64,000 nt of DNA from the NCBI GenBank assembly GCA_016617855.1, contig JAECUM010009416.1, forward strand, positions 1-64,000, in the 5' to 3' direction. Numbering within the stretch: position 1 is the first letter of the stretch; each line of letters opens with the position of its first letter. Below the pieces are notes generated by a model. That model was not told the origin of the DNA. It saw only the letters and a program-made list of their open reading frames with translations, and ran no database searches. Below are positions 1-8,409 of the stretch, in pieces. This DNA comes from Megalonaias nervosa (Eukaryota > Mollusca > Bivalvia > Unionida > Unionidae). The position numbers were made by a program, and so were the translations under genes.

Positions 1-235
1 AAGTAACGACATTATTGACAACCGCATTTGGAATTCGTACAAGAACATCTAGTAGTTGTATATTACTCGTTTTTAATCGTCCTTGTTTGTCCTGAAAAAC
101 GACGACTTCATTTTGATCCACACTCGTGATATTTAATAAATCATCGATTTCATTTCTGAGCTGATCAAGAGTTGCATATTTAGATAAATCGATCTTCTGA
201 GCTCTACCTGATGATCTTCCGTAAATATCTACCAT
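1..235 (-). CDS. Unidentified short protein, N-terminal part (runs off window)
   Basis: An ATG at 233-235 on the minus strand opens a frame that stays open for 78 codons to the window edge. It begins MVDIYGRSSGRAQKIDLSKY and is rich in Asp, Val, Leu and Asn, with no membrane segment. It lies 19 nt downstream of the protease stop, on the same strand and in the same tight spacing as the other genes of the element, so I treat it as the sixth gene of the cluster. I do not recognise the family, and the C-terminus is missing. Confidence 0.5.
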   Translation of the reverse strand, partial: MVDIYGRSSGRAQKIDLSKYATLDQLRNEIDDLLNITSVDQNEVVVFQDKQGRLKTSNIQLLDVLVRIPNAVVNNVVT

Positions 236-254
236 TATATTTACTGATATCAGT

Positions 255-800
255 TTAAGTACTATGACGTAGCGTAGTGAACGCGTGTACGATTTTATGA
301 GGCGGTGCTGTTGATTTTGATACAGCATCAAGCATAGCGAGGGTTTCACGACCGCATATTGGAGGATCAGTTATTTTTTGTGTTGGTAGCGTTGAATACC
401 AGATTGGAGCAGCATTATTGCTAACGTAATGAAGAAATTCTTTTGGTGGTGCTAATCCATACGAATCGAAATAAATAATTCCACGTGGATCAATTGCATA
501 TGCGACCCAGTGCGTGCCTGGGTCAGAGTTTTTATCGAGATTAATGATACCGGTTTCATGTTGCATTGCAACGGTAGGTAATTGATTGCGCATAAAAACA
601 CCTCTGAAATTTTTTATTTTTAATTGCTTAGCAGCATTAAGTAAATCAAAATTGGACATGGGTGATATTAGTAAACTGTCCCGGGAAGTCTTAAACCCCT
701 TCCGTACCATGAAGGCGGGGTCCCTGGCAATCTTAGACCCCGACCGTATGCTGGGCCTGATAATCTTAGACGACCCGGCTGTGGTACGTTTGGTGCTCAT
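255..800 (-). CDS. Adenain-like cysteine protease of a Maverick/Polinton-type element
   Basis: The 181-aa product resembles the C5/Ulp1-type protease that matures capsid proteins in adenoviruses and Polintons. A conserved stretch around residues 49-75 (SNFDLLNAAKQL, then NFRGVFMRNQLP) leads into the catalytic core: THWVA with His97, IIYFDSYG with Asp112, a Gln at 141 and ICGRETLAML with Cys149. His-Asp-Cys order and spacing fit an active triad. The family usually has an aromatic/Cys pair after the CG; here it is RET, a deviation worth noting. The first 45 residues are basic and not part of the fold. The ATG overlaps the stop of the preceding gene as ATGA (797-800). The frame has no internal stop. 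Confidence 0.75.
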   Translation of the reverse strand: MSTKRTTAGSSKIIRPSIRSGSKIARDPAFMVRKGFKTSRDSLLISPMSNFDLLNAAKQLKIKNFRGVFMRNQLPTVAMQHETGIINLDKNSDPGTHWVAYAIDPRGIIYFDSYGLAPPKEFLHYVSNNAAPIWYSTLPTQKITDPPICGRETLAMLDAVSKSTAPPHKIVHAFTTLRHST

Positions 801-1228
801 AGACGTCTTCCGTGTTGCTTTTGTCGTGATCTTTTTTTTAAATTTTCTGCGTGCATAATTCCCTGTCCGGTTGCTTTCTTTAACGCCATTCCAGCAGCAG
901 TTCCAACGGCACCTAGCGCAGCTGCCTTTGCAACAGCTGGTGCTGCAGCTGCTATTAATGCTGGTATTGCTGCAAGAAGAGGAAATATACCACCCGTTTA
1001 AGCAATATCTTTGATGGCGCCCGCAGAAAGATTAAGTTTGACGCCTTTATTTGATTTTTTAGCGTCATTGAAGTTTTTGAACTGACGCTCGGTCAACGAT
1101 AGTTTATTTGCACCGGTCATTTGTTCTCGCTTTAGCGATATTTTTATTCCACAATTATTTTTTGATGCTGATTGCAGCCTTTTAATCTGATCAGGAGTCA
1201 GACTTACGCTAACGTGATGATATGACAT
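797..1228 (-). pseudogene. Small basic/hydrophobic minor virion-type protein, one internal stop
   Basis: The frame from the ATG at 1226-1228 codes for 76 residues with repeated short motifs (LTPDQIKRL, LTERQFKNF, LSAGAIKDI). It meets a TAA at 998-1000 and then continues in the same frame to a TGA at 797-799. The downstream part is a Gly/Ala/Leu-rich hydrophobic stretch beginning TGGIFPLLAAIPALIAAAA, followed by a basic tail. Short lysine-rich repeats followed by GG and a hydrophobic segment are typical of small Polinton-associated proteins and recall membrane-active adenoviral core peptides; that comparison is an inference. I read it as one 143-codon gene with a single nonsense mutation. The alternative is a genuine 76-aa protein plus a separate untranslated remainder. 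Confidence 0.6.
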
Positions 1229-1251
1229 TATTAATATTATGAACGATCTAA

Positions 1252-2679
1252 TTACATGTTTTCTACTGGAGCATCAATAACTCTCATTCGTCCACCAACA
1301 CCTTCGAGTAACATCGATTTATCGCTGAGTATAACTGCAATTGCTCTGTAATTTGCAATAGCTCCTATTGTCACACGAGCTCGAAAATGAATATCTACAA
1401 CAGATTGTCTGGTTAAATCTAAATGTTCTAGTGAAAAGTAATAAATCGGATACAGCGTTGTAAAATCTAGCTGGGATATTTGTAAACCAGTATCAATATT
1501 TTGATCACGACCCATGAACGACATAAGACGATGATATGCACGTGCTACATGATTTTGATCGAAATTTAACAAAATATCCTCGGATGGTTCTTGATGTCCA
1601 TTTATCCTTAATGAAACTTCAGAAACACCGAGTTGGTCAAATATCATTATACTTTGTGTTTGATTATTTACTCGTGCAGTATTTTGAAGCGCAATAAATA
1701 TATGTCGCGGTGCAGAAACACCTTGCTGAGAAGCTATCTGCCATGTAAATAAACCATCAATTGCACTCTGAACAGCATCTGTGGTCATCGTTAACCATGA
1801 TAACGTTGATTTACCACCCTGACTCATAAAAGATAGTAACCGATTTTCTTCAGATATTGTTGGAGTCATCACTGGCATCCACAGGGAAAGTTTGGTCAGT
1901 ATAACTTTACCATGAAGTGCCCTGGTTGCAGCATCATCAACTCCTTCAACGTGCCACATTGCATCATTATCATCTCCTTTTCGCACAAGTACAACCGTAT
2001 GTTTGGCTCCAAAAATGACTTTTCTAACATTTCTACAGAATCCAAAGATATGTGACAGTGGAATCATGCAAGAAAATGATTTCCTATTACCCTTTAACAT
2101 TGCTCGACGTGTTGTAAATCCTAAGTTGAAATTTGGATTAATACTGTGCAATAACGGAAAATTATCAGGAGGCCGGTCTATCCTTCCAGCTGGTTGTGGA
2201 TCTAATGCAGTAGCACGCGGTGTTTGTACTAAATTGTGTTGTCTACTGTCAGGGTGGTCAGAAGTATCTTTTGAGAACATCATTGATGGACCAGCTGATC
2301 TTGAGTAATCGTCGCTGTATCTTGCAAGACCTAATATCGTTGTGGCAACGTCGACGTCTTTCTGAATTGATTCAATATTTTTTCCGTCAATCATGTACGT
2401 AGCGCTATCAAATAACGCCATAATACCATTATTAACAAAACCAGTTCTAACCTCAGGGGCGTACTCGGTATTATCTGTCTTTATAATTTCTCCTTCAACT
2501 TCGATAAATGCCTCAGCGGGTAAGAAATATCTACTTGTATCCTGAACCTGTAGTTCAATTCGTCCACGCTGATCTGGAATTCGTGCGTCATAAGAATAAT
2601 ATTGATAATCGCGCACAGACTCATCTTTGAGTATTGGTGCGTCCATGTCAAACGCGGGGTCAGATATGCGCTTAAACAT
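1252..2679 (-). CDS. Candidate major capsid protein (double-jelly-roll type)
   Basis: The 475-aa frame is intact and is the largest of the cluster. It is rich in alternating beta-type sequence, starts with an N-terminal segment around QYYSYDARIPDQRG and has FVNNGIMALF near residue 82. Its size, central place in the cluster and neighbours (protease, small basic proteins) fit the double-jelly-roll capsid protein of Maverick/PLV-like elements. I cannot run a profile or fold search, so the assignment rests on context. A partner copy at 62653 agrees at most positions but has one stop. No signal peptide or membrane segment is seen. It starts 8 nt after the preceding gene. Alternatives are a penton or another virion protein. 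Confidence 0.55.
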   Translation of the reverse strand: MFKRISDPAFDMDAPILKDESVRDYQYYSYDARIPDQRGRIELQVQDTSRYFLPAEAFIEVEGEIIKTDNTEYAPEVRTGFVNNGIMALFDSATYMIDGKNIESIQKDVDVATTILGLARYSDDYSRSAGPSMMFSKDTSDHPDSRQHNLVQTPRATALDPQPAGRIDRPPDNFPLLHSINPNFNLGFTTRRAMLKGNRKSFSCMIPLSHIFGFCRNVRKVIFGAKHTVVLVRKGDDNDAMWHVEGVDDAATRALHGKVILTKLSLWMPVMTPTISEENRLLSFMSQGGKSTLSWLTMTTDAVQSAIDGLFTWQIASQQGVSAPRHIFIALQNTARVNNQTQSIMIFDQLGVSEVSLRINGHQEPSEDILLNFDQNHVARAYHRLMSFMGRDQNIDTGLQISQLDFTTLYPIYYFSLEHLDLTRQSVVDIHFRARVTIGAIANYRAIAVILSDKSMLLEGVGGRMRVIDAPVENM

Positions 2680-2687
2680 CTTTTTTG

Positions 2688-3137
2688 TTATCGTCTTCGT
2701 CTAACTCGAAGACCACTTCCTGCTATCAGACTAGCGGTTATATTTTTTTCCTTTTCCGACATCGGGATATCAGCTAACTCCGCTAGTTTTTGATTAGCTG
2801 CCTGATTTATTATTTTACTAACATTTGCTGGCATCACTTCAGTGCTAGGTAATTTCACAGGTCGGGTCGGTCTGCGTATTAATCGTGATAGTCTATCTTT
2901 AATTGCTGAAAATGCTTTGCTAGCGAGATTACCAACAGTGCCTATACCTTTTTCACGAACAACATCAATAGCTTTCATTCCTAACTGCTTTGCAATCGGT
3001 ATTGCTTTTGGGGCTATCCTTCTAAACAGACCCTGAACAACATCACCTAATCCATCTCCGTAGGTTGCTCTGTATACAGGTAATCGAGAGTTTATTACCC
3101 TGACCATGGTAGGTCCACGAGTATTGTGTATGATCAT
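2688..3137 (-). CDS. 149-aa basic Gly-rich structural-type protein
   Basis: The frame is intact and its length is identical in the right copy (149 aa). A Gly-rich motif YGDGLGDVVQGLFRRIAP near residues 25-42 is followed by an amphipathic helical region, a basic RRP-rich stretch, a conserved PANVSKIINQ segment and a strongly basic end (RVRRRR). By eye, the two copies agree at almost nine residues in ten. Short proteins with a Gly-rich head and basic tail next to the capsid gene are common in Polinton-type elements as minor virion components; the precise role is unknown. An alternative start at the Met of MVRVINS, ten codons in, is possible. Both upstream sequences end in ATAATAAA just before the first ATG. 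Confidence 0.55.
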   Translation of the reverse strand: MIIHNTRGPTMVRVINSRLPVYRATYGDGLGDVVQGLFRRIAPKAIPIAKQLGMKAIDVVREKGIGTVGNLASKAFSAIKDRLSRLIRRPTRPVKLPSTEVMPANVSKIINQAANQKLAELADIPMSEKEKNITASLIAGSGLRVRRRR

Positions 3138-3172
3138 TTTATTATTAAGTGATTTTATTACTAATTACATAC

Positions 3173-4306
3173 TTAGTCACTATAATAATCATCGGCGATT
3201 TCATTAATAAGAGACCGATATACATTAATATCCACGATGCCGCCACTAAATAATCGTTTACAAATATCAGCTACTTCAATAATGATTTCTGGAGAATTAT
3301 TACCAGCTCGTTTTCCTCCGATGAGAATTTCTAATCGATCGACATCAGCAAGAACGTTATTGGGGCAAGTAATAAGGCCACTTCCTAGACCACTTCCAGT
3401 TGCGCCAGGATCGTCTTGAAATTCTTCTTCCTCCCTACCTGTTGTTTGGGCTAGTTGTAGTTGTTGTGATCGTGGTAATTTAATCTGTGGTGATTGTGGT
3501 AATATTGCAAATTCTTCTTTTTGTTCTCGTTGTCGTTGTCTTTCTTGTTGTTGTTGTAGTATCTTGTGTTGTTGTAGTAGTGGTTGCAGTCGTGGTATTG
3601 GTTGCTCTGGTGTTGGAAATTTGAGATATGGTGATGATATTGGTGATAATTCAAATTGTGGTGGTGATGGTTGTCTCCGCCGTCGAGATTTCTGCTTTTT
3701 TGATAGTGTAACTGGTGTTCCAACACTTTTTTTCATTTCATTAACTTCATTAACAAAATCATTATATTCTTCTTTATATTTTTTACTGATTTGTGAAATA
3801 TCCTTGTACTCCCGAAATACCCTAGCATTTCACTCGTTTTCTGGAGTGTTATAAAATTCTGGCTTTAGAAGATTACTCCGAATCTGATATCCCGCCGCAG
3901 CAACTCTAATAGGATCAGTTATAACTGCTTCATAGCCTTGTTTATTAAAATACCGAGTTTTTAATTCTGGTTTAGAGAGATCCTCGACAATATTTTTAAC
4001 ATCTTGAATTTCAGCACGTGTTTTATCGGCAGACTCTATAGCTTCCTTAATTTGGTTTGGTAATGCTCCAATAACCTTCTGTGTTGCAGTTGTAGCTTCA
4101 GCGGTTTTCTCTAACACAGGTTGAATACCTTTAGTGGTCTCAGTGATAGGTTTAAATAACTGTTTTGTATCCTCCTCAAATTCAAATCGAGATTCCTGAC
4201 GTGATTGTAGTTGTTGCTTAACAGAATCACGAACGGGTAGATATTTTTTAATTGCCTCTAGTCGCTCTCGAGCTAATTTAGCTGAGTGTGGTTCTCCAAT
4301 ACTCAT
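3173..4306 (-). pseudogene. First gene of the element: coiled-coil plus Q-rich protein, one internal stop
   Basis: One frame runs 377 codons from the ATG at 4304-4306 to the stop at 3173, with a single TGA at 3830-3832. The right copy has TGG (Trp) at that place, so this is a point nonsense change. The N-terminal half is charged and helical (GEPHSAKLARERLEAI, then many E/K/Q heptad-like stretches). The middle is a long Pro/Gln/Arg-rich low-complexity linker (about 60 residues longer than in the right copy). The C-terminal domain is conserved (CPNNVLADVDRLEIL, AGNNSPEI, ending DDYYSD). It lies directly behind the TATA box. Function is unknown; coiled-coil virion or scaffold protein is a guess. 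Confidence 0.55.
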
Positions 4307-4329
4307 TATTGATAATATCTATACTGGCT

Positions 4330-4342
4330 GTTTAATTTATAG
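4330..4342 (-). promoter_or_regulatory. TATA box of the left virus-like cluster
   Basis: On the minus strand the sequence reads CTATAAATTAAAC, and the first gene's ATG begins 24 nt downstream of it. The same box with the surrounding GCTGCT...CAGCCAGTAT is kept in the right copy at 61159-61171, with the same distance to its ATG. Conservation of both motif and spacing outside coding sequence supports a promoter with a very short 5' leader. Confidence 0.65.
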
Positions 4343-4517
4343 CAGCAGTAGAGCTGTTGAAGGACATACGCGTAGTGACCAGATTGTGAAAAAATCTGGT
4401 CAATTAAAGAAGTTTTCATTATTAAGGCAAAAACTTCTTTTTTCAGCCTTCGTAGGAACCCTTAATTTTCAAAAATAAGGTCTCTACAAAGTTGTAGGGT
4501 CCAGCTCTACTGCTGCT
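4341..4517. repeat. Hairpin-rich leader bounded by a 16-bp perfect inverted repeat (left copy)
   Basis: AGCAGCAGTAGAGCTG at 4341-4356 is exactly complementary to 4502-4517. Nested inside are an 8-bp stem (4377-4384 with 4394-4401), a 10-bp stem (4407-4416 with 4430-4439, followed by a T run) and a short stem at 4484-4497. The TATA box abuts the outer arm. The block could be an element terminus, a replication or packaging signal, or a second divergent promoter. Confidence 0.6.
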
Positions 4518-4677
4518 AAAGTTCCTTTTGCTTTGTATTGTCTTTGCATAAAATATTCATTATATCTATATAATGTGTGCGTGTGCATGTATATGTATGT
4601 TTGTATGTATTCGAGCTTTCCTTGTCTGAACAATGTTCCTAGCTTCATCAGCTCTGGTTTTAGGAGCAGGACCATCT

Positions 4678-4775
4678 TCAACCGACCAATACCGCTTCTA
4701 TAACATCATTCGCTTTCATCTGTTTCTCTTCATGATCTTCTCCATCTGTTACCATAACTTCATTCCACATGAATC
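4678..4775 (-). pseudogene. Possible exon of unknown gene, conserved in both arms (left)
   Basis: After a TATGCAG acceptor-like site (exon start 4775), about 30 codons are open (FMWNEVMVTDGEDHEEKQMK and on) to a TGA at 4678-4680. The right arm at 50960-51060 has the same acceptor, reading frame and acidic/lysine-rich content. Beyond the stop both copies keep a similar run in another frame (EDGPAPKTR on the left), so the true exon may be longer and frameshifted. No family is recognised. It lies downstream of the MMP stop. Confidence 0.35.
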
Positions 4776-5289
4776 CTGCATATCAAGTAATTAAATTATC
4801 CGGTTATAATATATTATAAAACTGAACAGACTATGTTAAAAGAACGGTTAAGATTTGTTATTTTCACACTTTAGAGCTGAGGCCACACGAAACCCTCTTT
4901 GTTGGCTTATGGTTTTGTCTGTTTATCTCTGTCGAAAACTCAGGGTGTACTTGTCACCAAACTCGATAAATCAGAAGTTCAACAAGACTATAACTGCAGA
5001 CATTATACCGAAAAATAATGCATGTTATCCATTTTGGGTTGTGACACGTGGTTTACGGTCTGGTGAAAATGTTTCATCAAAACTGATACAGATGTACCAT
5101 TGTAAGCCACATGCAAGTACCAAATAGTTTCAATTAAGCTGAAACGTGCACAAGAAAAGATTAATATATGACACTGATTCACCTACCAAGATAAACGAGT
5201 GGCCCTAACTTCTATTTTGTATATATTAAATTGCAACTAAATAAAAGTTTTAATACCTGGTACAATATTTATGCAAACCTCTCATAATT

Positions 5290-5484
5290 TTGGAACACCA
5301 ATCTGTGATATTACGTCAAAAAAGTCAGCTAGATTTGAACAATTATATTTACTCGCTAGGGTCATCCATATGCACCGATGTGAAATGGAAACAGTTTCAG
5401 GTTCCCCTTTTACCATTATATCATGGAAGATATGGAATTATTCACATAATCGTAGTGATTTTCTCAGACCCACATGTTTGCTAA
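5290..5484 (+). other. Open frame conserved between arms, opposite strand to MMP (left)
   Basis: About 57 codons (SLGSSICTDVKWKQF, then PLLPLYHGRYGI) are open here and again at 50119-50313 minus, with about ten replacements between them. That replacement rate is no better than the neutral background of the arms, so it may be chance. It is recorded because both copies stay open. Confidence 0.2.
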
Positions 5485-7319
5485 AATTTGTTATAAAAAT
5501 ACTTGTAATGTATATCATCGCCACTAGGGTAAAATACTACCAGAGAATTGCATCCTGTGTAAGAATTTGGTTTACTTGCTAGAAATGGGAATTGGGAAGT
5601 TGCTTTTGAGCTATAGTGAAAATGCACATTACGAAAGTTGTCAATTTTAAAAATATTATATTGTAAGATGAACAAAAAGTTATGTTACATATATGTAATT
5701 AAATTACCTGTGTGTTTTAAAATTTTTTATTTTAGTTTTGTTTCATTACATTTTATTATAATGATTATTTGCACGGGATTCAATATTCTTTTTGAGTAAT
5801 TCTATTTATCTAAAACGTAAAAAATGCTACATTAGCATTATTTTTAGTTCACCCTGGTGCGTGGTGGTGTAAACACTACGCGAAAACTAGTGGCTATTGC
5901 CAAGGTCATTTCGGTCTACGTGTAGTCTGAATAAACAGTTTTATTTTCAAATTTATTTCAGAGATAGAATCTGGATAGAGCTGTTCTTGCTACGTGACAA
6001 ATTTCATATTTTCTATTGCATTTTTGAGGAATTGTCATTTGTACAAATACCACATCTGACGTCATCGCCTTCCATATTGGAAGGTCGTCGAGATTCGAAC
6101 CTGGATTCTAATAGAACTATTTAGTAACAGGACTTGTGTTTTTCAATATTAGGATTTACTGTTGTGAATATAATCCAAAATTTAATCCTATCTCCAATTT
6201 TTGCATCTTTTCTAGGGAAATAAATTGTTAAAATTTACAAAGTTTGTTGACTTCACTCTTTTCTCTTATTATTGTACGAGCCTACACGTATCAATGAAAA
6301 TATACATATATAAATTAAGAGGCATAGAAAATCGTTGACAAGCGAAAACTCGGGTCCTATTGTGGGAAAACGTTTATAAGATGACATTTAGTATCATTAG
6401 CTAAAATTAAGTTTGTTTTCTTGCATTTTATAGTTCGCGAGAAGTAATTCATAAATATATTTTTGAATACAATCGTCTATATGAAGCTATGAAATATTTA
6501 TTCCTAAATATTCTGAACAAAACCTACCCTCATAGCAAACACCTTAACGTCGACATCCTGACAATGTAATCTACGTCGCGTCGTTTAGAATGGACGTGTT
6601 TTGACGTGTTTAATATTTTGTTCGGAAACAAACGAATTGGATTTCGGAAAACATCGATTTGTTGAAAGCGGGAAAATCACGATGGCGATCAGTCTTGATA
6701 CCGTGTAGGAAAGAATATTTAGCCGCTGATAATGATGCAATTACATCAGTGTATATTGGCCAATATGTCTTGGGAAAGATTTATATAATACACAAACAAT
6801 TCGTGGTATTAAGCCGCATGTTTTAAGTTTCGAAAATCACGGCATTGAGACTTTAGAGCAGATACCCTATTGTGTATGCATCCTGTGAAATGAAGATCGA
6901 TATACCAAAGGTATGTCAATGTGATCTCCTTTTCACCCTCCAGTGATCGTTTACGTTTTGACAGCTCAAGTACGACAACATTATAAAATGTAGGTCACTA
7001 TTCCCTACTTTTCTTGATCCAGTTATTATGTTGAAGTGAAAATTTGGATATATTTGTTCGTTACTATTGATTGTGCAGTTGTTAACTCAGAAAACAAATG
7101 TTAGTGTAACCTATTTTCCCCTCTCCAGTGTTCGTTTACGCTTTTCCCGCTTATGTTAATTTCTGGACACTGCTTCCTCACTCACAAAAATGGATTTGTT
7201 AATGCACGTTGAAAAGCACCAGAACAATATTTACATAAATAAAATCAACGTCACCTACTTCTTCACTGTCACGATTTGTGTGAGAAAATTTGCTAACAAT
7301 TCCCCCTTCACGTTTATAA

Positions 7320-8014
7320 ATGTCTTCTGATAGAATTCGTTTTAAATTAGTTTTACGACTTAGACCGATTCTGAAACAAAGATATTACCTGTCAGTGCCA
7401 TGGCCATTGCGTTGCGGTCAAATTCACGATTACTTCAAAGAGAACCTTGCCATGGTGGTGAGGAACTGTTTTGCAATCAGCATTGCTGTCACCGGTCGAC
7501 TTCGGCTTAGAGACCGGAAACTCGACATTAGGTATCAGTGCTACTATACTAGACAGTTTTCAAGGAGACCACCGGTATCTAATCACAACCAAGATGTCAA
7601 ATTTTGAAGTGGTTTTCTCACGCAGCCAGAAATTCTGTTACATTCATTGCGAGAGAATCAATGCACGTTTGGACGTGGAAAGAGTTGGGAGACACTAGAC
7701 TGCACTCTGAGAGCAAACTATGCACTCGTAAAAGAGCGAAAAAGGAGTTTTAAGGACTTAGACGAGATTTGGAACACAGATTTCTGAGGAAGCTTTCAGA
7801 GTGGGTTAGTGCGCCACCCGAAGATTAGAGAGAAGGAGACGAGGAGGGCAGGGAGAACCGAAACAAGGATACCGGAAGTACCGACAAAAGGGCGGAGAAA
7901 ACGAAAACAAGGGTACCGGAAGTAATACAAGGCGGAAGTTACAGATGATTCACATAGAAGGGACACGGGAAGGCAGCACTCATCCTTACGTTCGCGTGAT
8001 GAAATAACTTGCAA
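7320..8014 (+). other. Unidentified conserved block with short open frames (left arm)
   Basis: This block matches 48246-48980 in inverted orientation. Short frames are shared between the copies (for example RHPKIREKETRRAG, then PEVPT), on the strand opposite the MMP exons. It contains about two copies of a GGTACCGGAAGT-type minisatellite near 7870-7945. It may be a fragment of an old mobile element. No domain is recognised. Confidence 0.3.
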
Positions 8015-8409
8015 TTTAAATAGGTCTTGTATTGATTGACAGCAATTGCATTGAAAAATTGTCCTGTAATTGTTGAATACCGTGATATAGTTTATTAAAA
8101 TGTTATACCTCTCACATTATTATTTTTATATTTTATACACCTAGACTGTCGGCTTTGTTGACTGGGAGCTCGGAGCTATTTAACCTTTTAATTGTCCGTC
8201 CTTCCCCCAGGTTAGCAATAATTCCGTAGGGGCACGTGACATTCATGTTCACTTGATCATGTATAGTTTGTTAAATTAGGTTTTCGTTATGTGCACGCAT
8301 AATGAGCACTACATTTTGATATCATAAGCCGGTTAATGTGACCTACTTTCCAAAGATAATATATACATTTATCGTAAGGTCGGTTTCTGGGATACTATTG
8401 TTTAAATAG

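Larger units (their letters stand above)
1..4517 (-). mobile_element. Maverick/Polinton-type virus-like element, structural-gene cluster (left copy, partial)
   Basis: Six closely packed genes share the minus strand and start from a TATA box at 4330-4342, next to a hairpin-rich leader that ends at 4517. The set (adenain-like protease, candidate jelly-roll capsid protein, short basic/hydrophobic proteins) is what is known from Maverick/Polinton and adintovirus structural modules. Gaps between genes are about 8-36 nt, and one start/stop pair overlaps. No integrase, type B DNA polymerase or packaging ATPase is visible; they could lie left of the window or be missing. A second copy in opposite orientation starts near 60.9 kb. 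The inner end near 4517 is inferred from the hairpin and from the start of unrelated arm sequence by about 4600. Confidence 0.7.

Noticed and set aside
2003..2308. Plus-strand frame inside the capsid candidate
   Set aside because: Reverse-strand shadow of an intact, conserved gene.
4407..4445. 10-bp stem followed by T run as an intrinsic terminator
   Set aside because: It looks like a bacterial terminator, but the context is eukaryotic and it lies upstream of the genes; recorded only as part of the hairpin leader.
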